NCBI RefSeq assembly: GCF_025989145.1
Contig: NZ_JAPDNQ010000001.1
Coordinates: forward strand, 2,232,001 to 2,296,000
Reading direction: 5' to 3'
Origin: Microbacterium sp. SSM24
GTDB lineage: Bacteria > Actinomycetota > Actinomycetes > Actinomycetales > Microbacteriaceae
DNA: 64,000 bases
Part shown: in pieces, positions 56,070 through 64,000 of the stretch
How the letters are laid out: each line of letters opens with the position of its first letter
Position numbering within the stretch: position 1 is the stretch's first letter
Translations under genes and position numbers: made by a program
Notes under the pieces: generated by a model
Told to the model about the DNA's origin: nothing
Seen by the model: the letters and a program-made list of their open reading frames with translations, nothing else
Databases searched by the model: none

Positions 56070-57158
56070 CTAGGCTCCGTCGCGACCGGCGGTGTCGCGC
56101 GAGCCGCTGGCGGCGTCGCGCTTGGCGAACGTCTCGAGCAGGCGCTGGAGCGAGTCCAGACGGGCCGCGCCGCCCGGCCCGAGGCGCCCCTCCGCGACGG
56201 CTTCGACGATCGCGCAGTCGGGAGCATCCGGCAGGTGCGTGCAGCCCCGCGGGCACTCCTCGGCGATCTCGGCGAGGTCGGTGAACGCGCGCAGGATGTT
56301 CGCCGTATCCACGTGCCCGAGCCCGAACGACCGCACCCCGGGGGTGTCGATCACCCAGCCGTTGCCGTCGGTGCCGACGTAGCGCAGCGACACCGTCGAA
56401 CTCGACGTGTGGCGGCCGCGGCCGGTGACCACGTTGACGTGGCCCGTCGCGCGCCGGGCTTCGGGTACGAGGGCGTTGACGAGGGTCGACTTGCCGACGC
56501 CGGAATGGCCGACGAACACCGTCGAGTGCCCCACCAGCGACGCGCCGATCCGTTCGAGCGGCATCTCGTCCTGCCCGCTCGTGAACACCTCGAGATCGAG
56601 GCCCTCGAAGTGCGCGAGGAACGCCGTCGGGTCGGCGAGGTCGGTCTTCGTCACGACGAGGAGAGGCCGGATGCCGGCATCCAGCGCCGCCACGAGGTAG
56701 CGGTCGACGAGCCGGGCGCGGGGCTCGGGGTCGGCGGCGGCCACGACGACGAGCATCTGGTCGGCGTTCGCGACGATGACCCGCTCGACCTGATCGGTGT
56801 CGTCGGCGCTGCGCCGCAGGAGCGAGGTGCGCTCCTCGATCCCGATGATCCGTGACAGGGTGCCTTCGTCGCCGGAGGTGTCGCCGACGACACGGGCGCG
56901 GTCGCCGGTGACGATCGCCGTCTTGCGCAGCTCGCGCGCTCGGACCGCCAGGATCGTGCGCTCGTCGTCGAGATCCTCGTCCACGAGCACCGTGTAGCGG
57001 CCCCGGTCCACGCCCAGCACGCGGGCGATCTGAGCGTCGGCGTGCGCGGGCCGGCGTTTCGTGCGGGGGCGGTTCGCCTTCGGGTTGGGGCGGACGCGCA
57101 CGTCCGCCTCGTCGAACTCGGGTTCGTCGTCCTCGTCGAGATCGTCGAGCCAGCTCAC
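56070..57158 (-). CDS. rsgA: Ribosome biogenesis GTPase RsgA
   Basis: A 362-residue circularly permuted GTPase. An acidic N-terminus (DDLDEDDEPEFDEADVRVRP) precedes an OB-fold; the permuted G motifs follow with G4 VVTKTDLADP, G1 GHSGVGKSTLVNALVPEA and G3 DTPGVRSFGLG, and the zinc finger is EECPRGCTHLPDAPDC (Cys-Cys-His-Cys). It helps 30S subunit maturation. It starts at GTG 57158, overlapping the aroA stop by GTGA. The aroA-rsgA pairing is conserved in actinobacteria. The unusually acidic start may affect ribosome binding but is not a family feature I know. Confidence 0.95.
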   Translation of the reverse strand: MSWLDDLDEDDEPEFDEADVRVRPNPKANRPRTKRRPAHADAQIARVLGVDRGRYTVLVDEDLDDERTILAVRARELRKTAIVTGDRARVVGDTSGDEGTLSRIIGIEERTSLLRRSADDTDQVERVIVANADQMLVVVAAADPEPRARLVDRYLVAALDAGIRPLLVVTKTDLADPTAFLAHFEGLDLEVFTSGQDEMPLERIGASLVGHSTVFVGHSGVGKSTLVNALVPEARRATGHVNVVTGRGRHTSSSTVSLRYVGTDGNGWVIDTPGVRSFGLGHVDTANILRAFTDLAEIAEECPRGCTHLPDAPDCAIVEAVAEGRLGPGGAARLDSLQRLLETFAKRDAASGSRDTAGRDGA

Positions 57159-58528
57159 GATGCCCGCATCGTCTCCGTCGCGTGGGCGGCGGGGTCGCCG
57201 CCGTCCTCGAGCATCGCCTGCCACAGCTCGGGGAATTGGGGCATCGTCTTCGCGGTCGTGCCGATGTCGTCGATCTCGACCCCCGGGACGGCGAGCCCGA
57301 TGAGGGCACCGGTCGTGGCCATGCGGTGGTCGTGGTGGGCGCGCCAGGTGCCCCCGTGGAGCGGGCGGGGCACGATGCGGATGCCGTCGGGCAGCTCGTC
57401 CGCCTCGCCGCCGAGGCTGCGCAGTTCGCCGACGAGCGCCGCGATGCGGTCGGTCTCGTGCCCGCGGATGTGGCCGATGCCGTGCAGCGTCGACGGGGCG
57501 TCGGCGAACGCGGCCAACGCGAAGATCGTCGGGGTCAGCTCGCCTGCCGCGGACAGGTCGAGGTCGATTCCCTGGATGCCGCTGCCCGCCGTGACGGTGA
57601 GCGCGCCGCCACGCCGCTGAACGCGGGCGCCCATGAGCGCGAGGATCTCGGTGAGCATCGCGCCGGGCTGCGTGGAGTGGGCGGGCCAGCCGGTGACCGA
57701 CACGGAGCCGCCGACGAGCATCGCGGCGGCGAGGAACGGCGCGGCGTTGGACAGGTCGGGCTCGATCGCGACGTCCTTGCCGCGCACGGCGCCGGCCGGC
57801 ACGATCCACTCGCCCTGGGCGGGACGTTCGACGTGGACGCCGCGGTGGGCGAGCGCCTCGACCGTCATGTCGATGTGAGGGATGCTCGGCAGTCGCTCGC
57901 CGGCGTGGTGCAGGTGCAGGCCGACGTCGAAGCGGGGAGCGGCCAGCAGCAGGCCCGACACGAACTGGCTCGAGGCGCTCGCGTCGATCGTGACCTCGCC
58001 ACCGCGCGTGTGCCCGTGTCCGCGGATGATGAAGGGCAGTGCCCAGTGCCCCCCGTCGTCGATGTCGACGCCCACGTCGCGCAGCGCGGTGATCATCGCG
58101 CCCATCGGGCGGTGGAGCGCGCTCTCGTGGGCGGTCAGCGTGACGTCGCCCCTCGCGAATCCGCCGAGTCCCGCCACGAACCGCATCACGGTTCCGGCCT
58201 GACCGCAGTCGACGACGCTGTCGCCGCGGAGCGGCCACACGGGGGTGACGATGATGTCGTCGCCGAAGCGACCGGCGCCCGGCTCGAGCTCGATGCCCAC
58301 GCCCAGAGAGCGCAGCGCCTCGACCATGCGAGCGGAATCGTCGGAGTGAAGGGGCGAGATGAGCCGGCTCGGCGCGTCGGCCAGCGCGGCGAGGATCAGC
58401 TCGCGGTTGGTCAGCGACTTCGAGCCCGGGACGGTCACGGTGGCGTGGAGCGGGCCGTCGGCGACGGGAGCGCGCCAGGGTCCGCGCCCGTCCGGCGCGC
58501 TGCTCGGGGAATAGCCGCTGCCTGTCAT
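57155..58528 (-). CDS. aroA: 3-phosphoshikimate 1-carboxyvinyltransferase (EPSP synthase)
   Basis: A 457-residue EPSP synthase of the shikimate pathway. Blocks are TVPGSKSLTNRELILAALAD (Lys), DCGQAGTVMRFVAGLGGFA (Gly-rich PEP site), LTAHESALHRPMGAMITALR, ASASSQFVSGLLLAAPRFD and, near the end, ETDRIAALVGELRSLGGEAD and DDHRMATTGALIGLAVPGVE. Length and order are normal. The ATG at 58528 is 152 bases from the divergent sigma-factor gene. It is co-transcribed with rsgA. Confidence 0.96.
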   Translation of the reverse strand: MTGSGYSPSSAPDGRGPWRAPVADGPLHATVTVPGSKSLTNRELILAALADAPSRLISPLHSDDSARMVEALRSLGVGIELEPGAGRFGDDIIVTPVWPLRGDSVVDCGQAGTVMRFVAGLGGFARGDVTLTAHESALHRPMGAMITALRDVGVDIDDGGHWALPFIIRGHGHTRGGEVTIDASASSQFVSGLLLAAPRFDVGLHLHHAGERLPSIPHIDMTVEALAHRGVHVERPAQGEWIVPAGAVRGKDVAIEPDLSNAAPFLAAAMLVGGSVSVTGWPAHSTQPGAMLTEILALMGARVQRRGGALTVTAGSGIQGIDLDLSAAGELTPTIFALAAFADAPSTLHGIGHIRGHETDRIAALVGELRSLGGEADELPDGIRIVPRPLHGGTWRAHHDHRMATTGALIGLAVPGVEIDDIGTTAKTMPQFPELWQAMLEDGGDPAAHATETMRAS

Positions 58529-58609
58529 CGGGTTCTACCCTACTGAACCCCGCACCCACGGGCCGGGATCGATGACAGAAGTGGAGCCGGATGATCGCCA
58601 CCCTCGATC

Positions 58610-58625
58610 GCCTCGATATCGAGGC
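58610..58625. promoter_or_regulatory. 16-bp perfect palindrome upstream of sigR
   Basis: GCCTCGATATCGAGGC is a perfect inverted repeat 56 bases before the ATG at 58681. It would lie in the coding region if the longer sigma-factor form from ATG 58591 is made, or in the leader otherwise. Confidence 0.45.
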
Positions 58626-58680
58626 GACGCCATGGGACCTCTCGGGCAGCCGGGAGGCGCCCGCCGTAGACTTGCGCGTG

Positions 58681-59280
58681 ATGAGCGACCCGATCGACCA
58701 GGTGCCGGACGCACGCGCGCAGTTCGAAGAGCAGGCGCTGCCCTTCATGGACCAGCTGTATGCCGCGGCCATGCGCATGACACGCAACCCCGCCGACGCG
58801 GCCGACCTCGTGCAGGAGACCTTCGTGAAGGCCTTCGCCTCGTGGAAGACGTTCACGCAGGGGACGAACCTCAAGGCGTGGCTCTACCGCATCCTGACGA
58901 ACACCTACATCAACATCTACCGCAAGAAGCAGCGGGAGCCGTACCAGGGCACCATCGACGAGCTCGAGGATTGGCAGCTCGGCGGCGCCGAGTCGACGAC
59001 CGCGACCAGCGCGCGGTCGGCCGAGGCCGAGGCGATCGACCATATGCCCGCGTCGGTCGTCAAGGACGCGCTGCAGTCCATTCCGGAGGACTTCCGGTTG
59101 GCGGTGTACCTCGCCGACGTCGAGGGCTTCGCCTACCAGGAGATCGCCGACATCATGAAAACCCCGATCGGCACGGTCATGAGCCGTCTGCACCGTGGCA
59201 GGCGCATGCTTCGTGAACTGCTGGCCGACTACGCGAAAGAGCGCGGCATCGCCACCGCCGCCACGAGGAGCACGACATGA
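58681..59280 (+). CDS. sigR: ECF sigma factor, SigR/SigH type
   Basis: A 199-residue group-4 sigma factor. Region 2 contains [35 protein letters not shown] and [18 protein letters not shown]; region 4 contains [20 protein letters not shown] and [20 protein letters not shown]. It matches SigR/SigH, which controls the thiol-oxidative and heat response. The start is taken as ATG 58681; an in-frame ATG at 58591 would add 30 residues, comparable with the longer SigR isoform known in Streptomyces. It overlaps the anti-sigma gene by ATGA. I found no clear GGAAT...GTT autoregulatory promoter. Confidence 0.92.
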   Translation: MSDPIDQVPDARAQFEEQALPFMDQLYAAAMRMTRNPADAADLVQETFVKAFASWKTFTQGTNLKAWLYRILTNTYINIYRKKQREPYQGTIDELEDWQLGGAESTTATSARSAEAEAIDHMPASVVKDALQSIPEDFRLAVYLADVEGFAYQEIADIMKTPIGTVMSRLHRGRRMLRELLADYAKERGIATAATRSTT

Positions 59281-59519
59281 CCGACTGCGGCTGTGAGAAG
59301 GCCCGGCGCGACCTGGAGGAGTACCTCCGCAACGAAGTGTGCAAGACCCAGCACACCGATATCGCCGAGCATCTGGAGCACTGCGACGGATGCCGCGACG
59401 AGGCGCTGGTCTCGCGCACCCTGACCGAAGTGGTCGCACGCGCGTGCAAGGAGACCGCCCCTGAAGAGCTGCGTGACCAGGTGCTCGCCAAGCTCCGCGC
59501 GGTCCAGGCCACGCACTGA
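59277..59519 (+). CDS. rsrA: Zinc-binding anti-sigma factor, RsrA/RshA type
   Basis: An 80-residue zinc anti-sigma factor. The family signature is present as the HxxxCxxC block EHLEHCDGC, with an N-terminal Cys pair in MTDCGCEKA and a Cys in NEVCKTQH that complete the redox site. In Streptomyces RsrA, oxidation releases zinc and frees SigR. It is coupled to the sigma gene by ATGA, which gives matched amounts of the two proteins. It converges on the LuxR-type gene with a shared hairpin. Confidence 0.94.
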   Translation: MTDCGCEKARRDLEEYLRNEVCKTQHTDIAEHLEHCDGCRDEALVSRTLTEVVARACKETAPEELRDQVLAKLRAVQATH

Positions 59520-59541
59520 CCCCGGACCCCCGGGGCGGTCA
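59517..59541. terminator. GC-rich hairpin shared by rsrA and the LuxR-type gene
   Basis: TGACC and GGTCA flank CCCCGG and CCGGGG around an ACCC loop. The structure covers both stop codons of the convergent genes and could terminate either. There is no T-tract. Confidence 0.45.
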
Positions 59542-62091
59542 GTCGAGTCCGAGCGCAGGCGCGGAGCGCACGATGTCGCGCCGACTTGCCATCCCGAGCT
59601 TGGCGAGTACCGCCGAGACGTGGTGATCGGCGGTCTTCGGTGAGATGTAGAGCTCGGCAGCCAGCTCTGCGTTCGTGAGCCCGCGCGCGACGAGGCGGGC
59701 GACATCGAGTTGCCGATTGGTGAGGCCCGACGGGTTCGCGGCTGTTCCGGCGCGGGGTCGAGACGGCAGTGAACGGATGCCGCGGGCGGTGAGGTTCGCG
59801 CGGGCGCGTGCCGCGGTCGCCGGGACGTCGAGCGCGTCCAGTGCCGCCAGTCCGGCCGCCGCGGTCGCCTCGTCCGAGGAGTGCAGTGCCGCGAGCGCGG
59901 CATCGTACGGGACGCCGAGATCGCGCCATCCTTTCGCCGACTTCGCGTGCTGCCCGTCGAGCTCGAGCCGATAGGGCTCGGGCAGGTCCGGGGAACCGAT
60001 CCCGTTCCGGCCGAGGCGCGCGAGCCAGACCCGCAGGTCGCCCGCAGCCCACTGGGTTCCGGGAATCTTCCATGCCATGGCGAGCTCGCGTTCGGCGTCA
60101 TCGAGGCGGGCGTCCGGCCGGCCGCGATGCCACGCGAGCTCGGCCGTTGCACTGCGCACCGCAAGCGAGACCAGCGCCTCATCCAGCTCGATCGACAGCG
60201 CCCACGCTGCGGCGAGGTGTGCGTCGACCTCGTCGGCGCCACCGCGCCGCATGCCGAGCTGCGCCGAAACGATGTGGGGCCACGCCGCCGCGAGCGGCGC
60301 CCCGCGGTCGTCGAGTACAGCCGCCGCGTCCTCTGCTGATGCCGCCCACCGGCCGCGGAGGAGATGGAGCCGAGACCGCATGCCGGTCTGCCATTGCCGG
60401 CATACCGGGATGTCGCGGTCGATCGTGAGCGGGATCGACTCGGCCAGCACCGCCTCGGCGTCGCTCAGCCGGCGGTGCTCGATATCGAGCGCCGAAAGGT
60501 TCGAATAGGCGGTGGTGCCTATCTCGTCGAGCGAGCGCCGGAGAGCGGAGTTCGCGTGCCGCACGAGCTCTTCCCGGGCCGCCGTGCGCCCATCGACGAG
60601 GTCGGACGCCGCTTCGGTGATCGATAGGCGCAGGGAGGCGGCATCCGTCGTGGGCGCAGCGCGCTGGGCGGCCGCGATGCCGCGCGCCGTCTCGAGATCG
60701 TGTCGCCGGTAGGCGAGGTAGGCGCGGGTCGCCTGGGCGGACGCCTGCGCATCGGGCCCCGCGCCGCTCGAGGCCGCTGCATCGGCGTGACGCTCGGCTT
60801 CGCGGCGCCGGGCCGAGTAGTACTCCACGACCGCGCGACGATCATGGGCCGTGCTGATGCCGTCGCCGTCGTTGAGGTGCTCGCGGATCCGTAGAGCGGC
60901 GTCGATGGACGAGAGGGATGCCTGCAGCCGGCTCACCATGTACTGCTCGGTGCTGAGCTGCTCGAGCAGGCCGGCGCGTTCGGCCGTATCGGAGTCGAGC
61001 TGTGCGAGGGCCAGCGTGAGGAAGGCCACAGCCTCCGTGTGGGAACCGGTGCGCGTGGCGTCCTCAGCCGCAAGCGCCGCGTATCGGAGCGTTCGCTCGG
61101 GGTCGCCCGCCGCCGCCGCGTGGTGCGTGAGCACGGCGTCATCGGCGGTGCCGACTCGCTCCCACGCGTCGAGCACCCGGCGATGGAGGAGGGGTGCGGC
61201 ACCGAGCCCGCTGCTCTCGACGATCGCCAGGCGCGCCAGCTCGTGGCGGAACGCGATGCCGCCGCGGGAGCGGACGAGCAGACCGGTCGCCTCGAGCCGG
61301 CGAAGGGTGGGCACGTCGATGTCCATGTAGGGCAGCAGACGATCGTCGAAGGCATCCGGTGCTGTCGCGATCAGCTGCAGCGCCTCCAGTTCGTCGGACG
61401 TGAGGCCGGTCGTGCTCGAGATGACGGCATCCCGCACGGTGCGAGGCAGTCCCTCTCCGCGGTGCCGGGCGATCTCGGCGACGAAGAACGGATTTCCCCC
61501 GGTGAGCGCGAGGACGCGCTCCGGGTCGGCCTTGTGCTCACCGAGCACCTGGCGCACCGCATCGGCCGACAGCGGCGGGAGGGAGAGGCGGACGGCGGAA
61601 TCCATCCGCGCCGAATCGCCGAGGAGCGCGAGAAGGTCGTGGCCGAGGGGGACTTCCCGATGCGCGATCACGAGCGCCACGGGCAGAGATTCGATGCGAC
61701 GGAGCAGGAATCGCAGCACCTCGACCGATGCGGCATCGATCCACTGCGCATCGTCGATCACCAGGACCGTGGGGACCGCGGCGACGTCAGCCGTGAAGCG
61801 GGCCTCCACGCCGAGAAGGCTCTCTGCCGCGGTGGTGTCCCCGAGCATCTGCTGCACGTCGCGGATGGGGCCGAGGGGTCGCGGAGTGGTCAGCGGATCG
61901 CAGCCCGCGCGCAGCACGCGCATCCCGGCGGGGAGGTCCGCGAGCGCCGCACCGATGAGGCTCGTCTTGCCGGCGCCCGCGTCGCCGGCCACGGTGACGA
62001 CGGCGCCCGACCAGGACCCGTCGGTCGCGCGGATGCGACGGACGGCCTCTGCGAGCTCGTCCAATTGCGACGCGCGCTCGAACAGCCCCAT
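59539..62091 (-). CDS. Large LuxR-family regulator with AAA ATPase (LAL type)
   Basis: An 850-residue regulator. The N-terminal ATPase has Walker A TVAGDAGAGKTSLIGAALAD (about 34-53) and Walker B VLVIDDAQWIDAASVEVLRF. Then comes a long helical TPR-like region (about 330-750) with Ala-rich repeats. The C-terminal LuxR helix-turn-helix is in LTNRQLDVARLVARGLTNAE and LYISPKTADHHVSAVLAKLG. This is the LAL/MalT architecture, which senses a ligand through the TPR part and uses ATP to oligomerise. The start is ATG 62091. It is preceded by two small genes in the same direction, the nearer ending 44 bases upstream. Target and inducer are unknown. Confidence 0.88.
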   Translation of the reverse strand: MGLFERASQLDELAEAVRRIRATDGSWSGAVVTVAGDAGAGKTSLIGAALADLPAGMRVLRAGCDPLTTPRPLGPIRDVQQMLGDTTAAESLLGVEARFTADVAAVPTVLVIDDAQWIDAASVEVLRFLLRRIESLPVALVIAHREVPLGHDLLALLGDSARMDSAVRLSLPPLSADAVRQVLGEHKADPERVLALTGGNPFFVAEIARHRGEGLPRTVRDAVISSTTGLTSDELEALQLIATAPDAFDDRLLPYMDIDVPTLRRLEATGLLVRSRGGIAFRHELARLAIVESSGLGAAPLLHRRVLDAWERVGTADDAVLTHHAAAAGDPERTLRYAALAAEDATRTGSHTEAVAFLTLALAQLDSDTAERAGLLEQLSTEQYMVSRLQASLSSIDAALRIREHLNDGDGISTAHDRRAVVEYYSARRREAERHADAAASSGAGPDAQASAQATRAYLAYRRHDLETARGIAAAQRAAPTTDAASLRLSITEAASDLVDGRTAAREELVRHANSALRRSLDEIGTTAYSNLSALDIEHRRLSDAEAVLAESIPLTIDRDIPVCRQWQTGMRSRLHLLRGRWAASAEDAAAVLDDRGAPLAAAWPHIVSAQLGMRRGGADEVDAHLAAAWALSIELDEALVSLAVRSATAELAWHRGRPDARLDDAERELAMAWKIPGTQWAAGDLRVWLARLGRNGIGSPDLPEPYRLELDGQHAKSAKGWRDLGVPYDAALAALHSSDEATAAAGLAALDALDVPATAARARANLTARGIRSLPSRPRAGTAANPSGLTNRQLDVARLVARGLTNAELAAELYISPKTADHHVSAVLAKLGMASRRDIVRSAPALGLD

Positions 62092-62135
62092 GGCGCCATC
62101 GTAGGCTCCAGGGGGCTGTTCGAGCGGACTCGATG

Positions 62136-62390
62136 TCACCGAGGTCGCGGACCGCCGAGCGCCGCTTCGGCGTAGGCGCCGATGCGCATGGCCTCGATCG
62201 CGCGGTCGACGAGCCTTCGGCGGGCCATCTCGTCGTGGGTGATCGCGGGGCGGTGGTGTGCGCGGTCGGCGAGTGCCGCGGTGCCGGCGGCCACGAACCG
62301 CCGTACCGTCGACCACGCCGCGCGCGCCGTCGCACCGTGTTCGACGAGCGATGCGGGCGTGGCGAAGACCACAGCGGGCATGGCGCTCAT
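62136..62390 (-). CDS. Hypothetical 84-residue protein
   Basis: A small protein with an N-terminal MSAMPAVVFATPASLVEHGA and a helical, Arg-rich remainder (ARAAWSTVRRFVAAGTAALA and EMARRRLVDRAIEAMRIGAY). It overlaps the DUF4242 gene upstream by ATGA, so the two are translated together, and precedes the LuxR-type gene. Codon use is like the neighbours. I do not recognise the family. Confidence 0.6.
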   Translation of the reverse strand: MSAMPAVVFATPASLVEHGATARAAWSTVRRFVAAGTAALADRAHHRPAITHDEMARRRLVDRAIEAMRIGAYAEAALGGPRPR

Positions 62391-62671
62391 GCCGCCGCCT
62401 CGTCGGCCGTCCGAGGGCCGAACTCGGCGACGACCTCGGCGACGAGGTCTGCCGGGAAGCCGCCGCGGCGGGCGTGCTCTCGGACGGTCTCGGCGTCGGA
62501 TGTGCGGTGGACGCAGTAGAACTTGTCGCCCGCGACGTAGGTGGTGACCCACTCGTAAGGTACGCCGAGCGAGTCCACCGCGCGGTTGGACGTCCGTGCG
62601 ATCTCGGCGAGGTCGGCGAGGCTCATCTGCGACGCTCCCGCGATCTCGCGCTCGATGATGAAGGTGTGCAT
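62387..62671 (-). CDS. DUF4242 (SCO4226-like) small protein
   Basis: A 94-residue ferredoxin-fold-like protein. It begins MHTFIIEREIAGASQMSLAD and contains PYEWVTTYVAGDKFYCVHRT, the pattern of DUF4242 proteins such as SCO4226 of Streptomyces, which binds nickel. The conserved Tyr, Cys and His in KFYCVHRT are present. It is the first gene of a probable three-gene leftward operon ending in the LuxR-type regulator. Whether it binds metal or a small molecule here is unknown. Confidence 0.8.
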   Translation of the reverse strand: MHTFIIEREIAGASQMSLADLAEIARTSNRAVDSLGVPYEWVTTYVAGDKFYCVHRTSDAETVREHARRGGFPADLVAEVVAEFGPRTADEAAA

Positions 62672-62789
62672 GGGATCTCCGATCCTGGAGGGATCCGGAC
62701 TTTCCGGATGCCTCCATCGTCGAGATCCGCCGCCGGCGTGACATCGGGAGCAGCTCCCCATGTTCCGTCGGAAGCCTCCCCAGACTCCG

Positions 62790-63695
62790 TCAGGCAGCGG
62801 GCGCGAACACGCGCAGCGCGCGAGGCGCGACGTCGACGGTGAGCGGCAGTGCCCCGATCGGATCGCCGTCGGCGTAGCCGGTCACTCCGGGCGACGCGAG
62901 CCGCACCGATCTCACGCGGTGCATCACGACCTCGGGCACCGTCCCGTGCGTGCCGCGATAGACGCGAGGCAGCAGGCGGAGCAGGCGTGCTCGTCCGGCA
63001 GGGCGCACCAGCACGAGGTCGAGCAGGCCGTCGGCCGGGTCGGCGGCGGGACAGATCGGGATGCCGCCGCCGTAGGTGCGTCCGTTTCCGACGGTCGCCA
63101 TCACGAGGTCGCCCACGACGCGCTCGCGCGCGCCGTCGGCGGTTTCGAACTCGACCTCGTACGGCATGCCGACGAGGGTGAGGAACTCGAGCAGGATCGC
63201 GATGTTGTAGCGGGAGCCGCCGCGGGGCCAGCGCATGGCGTTGGCCCGGTCGTTCACCTTCGAGTCGAAGCCGCTCGCCAGCACCGTCCCGAAGAACTCC
63301 GTCGAGCCGTCTTCGCGGGTCACTCGCGCGAGGTCCACGTCGCGGGTCGCGCCCGCGGCGATCGTGTCGGCGGCGGCGACGGCATCCAGTTCCTTCAGAC
63401 CGAAGGTCGCGGCGAAGTCGTTGCCGGTCCCTGCGGGGATGATCCCGAGCGGGATGCCGGTGCCCGCGACCTCCTGGATCGCGAGGCGCACCGTGCCGTC
63501 GCCGCCCGCGACCGCGACAGCGTCGACACCGGCGTCGATCGCCGTGCGCAGCAGCGCAGAGGACTCCTCGGCGCTGCCGCCGCTCACCAGGGCGGTGCGC
63601 ACGCCGTGCTCCCGCAGGCGTTCGGCCGCCTGGGTCGCCGCACCCGTGTGCGCTCCCGCGCGGGCGGCGGGGTTGACGAGCAGCGCGACGTTCAC
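62790..63695 (-). CDS. Diacylglycerol-kinase-family lipid kinase
   Basis: A 301-residue lipid kinase of the DagK/YegS family. It begins at GTG 63695 (VNVALLVNPAARAGAHTG), and the nucleotide and substrate blocks are VAVAGGDGTVRLAIQEVAGT and PLGIIPAGTGNDFAATFGLK; the second domain has GFDSKVNDRANAMRWPRGGS and ATVGNGRTYGGGIPICPAAD. It likely phosphorylates diacylglycerol or a related lipid. It overlaps the FAD-oxidase gene upstream by GTGA, so the two form an operon. No membrane segment is present, as in the soluble family members. Confidence 0.92.
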   Translation of the reverse strand: MNVALLVNPAARAGAHTGAATQAAERLREHGVRTALVSGGSAEESSALLRTAIDAGVDAVAVAGGDGTVRLAIQEVAGTGIPLGIIPAGTGNDFAATFGLKELDAVAAADTIAAGATRDVDLARVTREDGSTEFFGTVLASGFDSKVNDRANAMRWPRGGSRYNIAILLEFLTLVGMPYEVEFETADGARERVVGDLVMATVGNGRTYGGGIPICPAADPADGLLDLVLVRPAGRARLLRLLPRVYRGTHGTVPEVVMHRVRSVRLASPGVTGYADGDPIGALPLTVDVAPRALRVFAPAA

Positions 63696-64000
63696 GAGCG
63701 GCGGCCGTCGTGCGCGTCGGATGCCTCGCTGTGCGCGACGAGGACGCCGGGGTTCATGATCCCGTGCGGGTCGAGCACTCCCTTCACGGCGCGGAGGACC
63801 TCGACCCCGAGCGCGCCGATCTCCGCTTCGAGATAGGGTCGGTGGTCGCGCCCGACGGCGTGGTGGTGCGTGATGGTGCCGCCGGCGCCTCCGATCGCGC
63901 GGGAGGCGGCATCCTTCGCACCGGCCCATTGCGCCTGCGGGTCGTCGGTCAGCGCGGCGACGACGGTGAAGTACAGCGACGCGCCGGCCGGGTAGACGTG
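63692..64000 (-). CDS. C-terminal part of an FAD-linked oxidase, alkylglycerone-phosphate-synthase-like (partial)
   Basis: The last 102 residues of a protein whose start lies beyond the window. The sequence has HVYPAGASLYFTVVAALTDD, GAGGTITHHHAVGRDHRPYL and EVLRAVKGVLDPHGIMNPGV, the C-terminal cap of FAD_binding_4/FAD-oxidase_C enzymes. The HHHAVGRDHRP block is that of alkyl-DHAP synthase-like enzymes rather than simple lactate oxidases. It is coupled to the lipid kinase by GTGA. A role in ether-lipid or related glycerolipid metabolism is suggested by the pair but is inferred. Confidence 0.85.
   Translation of the reverse strand, partial: HVYPAGASLYFTVVAALTDDPQAQWAGAKDAASRAIGGAGGTITHHHAVGRDHRPYLEAEIGALGVEVLRAVKGVLDPHGIMNPGVLVAHSEASDAHDGRRS

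Noticed and set aside
58541..58690. SigR-type autoregulated promoter (GGAAT-N18-GTT)
   Set aside because: GGGAT at about 58564 has no GTT at the required spacing.

Overview
The window is one continuous stretch of high-GC chromosome from an actinobacterium, most likely of the Microbacteriaceae (Microbacterium-like). The grounds are two WhiB proteins, MtrA-MtrB-LpqB, a SigR/RsrA-type pair, a PdtaS-type kinase, DUF3499 and Rv3235-family proteins, frequent ATGA/GTGA gene overlaps, many GTG starts and strong G/C use at third codon positions. No rRNA, tRNA, CRISPR array, transposase or integrase was seen. From memory, much of the gene content (manA, whiB2, DUF3499, ahcY, mtrAB-lpqB, comF, hpf, secA, aroA, rsgA, sigH/rshA, pdtaS, whiB1) matches one neighbourhood of the Mycobacterium tuberculosis chromosome, so this is a conserved core region with local insertions.

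Positions 1-14.8 kb form a surface-glycan locus. It holds a flippase-like membrane protein, a GT4 glycosyltransferase, UDP-galactopyranose mutase, a Wzm/Wzt-type ABC exporter, an OafA-type acyltransferase with an SGNH domain, UDP-glucose dehydrogenase, a GT2 enzyme resembling galactofuranosyltransferases, two overlapping O-antigen-ligase-like polytopic proteins and mannose-6-phosphate isomerase. A divergent secreted CAP-domain protein with FG-GAP-like repeats sits inside it. Positions 14.9-22 kb hold whiB2, a 950-residue GT2/membrane protein with a DUF5719 partner, a metallopeptidase-family protein without its HExxH, DUF3499 and S-adenosylhomocysteine hydrolase.

Positions 22-31.2 kb carry RDD and SpoIIM membrane proteins, two divergent aquaporin-family genes, and a five-gene leftward operon (GPDP-type membrane protein, DUF4129, DUF4350, MoxR, DUF58). 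Positions 31.4-37 kb contain the MtrAB-LpqB cell-envelope signalling operon, comF and hpf. Positions 37-44.8 kb are leftward: a coiled-coil protein, a DEAD-box helicase, a probable 34-residue small protein, and a PadR-regulated FtsX-type ABC exporter. secA follows at 45-47.8 kb.

Positions 48-64 kb contain an aminotransferase, several small actinobacterial proteins, a CpaB/CpaE-like pair without other pilus genes, a PdtaS-like kinase, whiB1, a Bcp peroxiredoxin, rsgA-aroA, the SigR-RsrA thiol-stress pair, a large LuxR-type ATPase regulator with two small upstream genes, a diacylglycerol-kinase-family lipid kinase and the C-terminus of an FAD-linked oxidase. No single unmistakable new defence or mobile system was found. 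The best leads are the 34-residue ORF, the atypical aquaporin, the degenerate metallopeptidase and P-loop ATPase, the DUF4242/LuxR module and several palindromes at regulator promoters.
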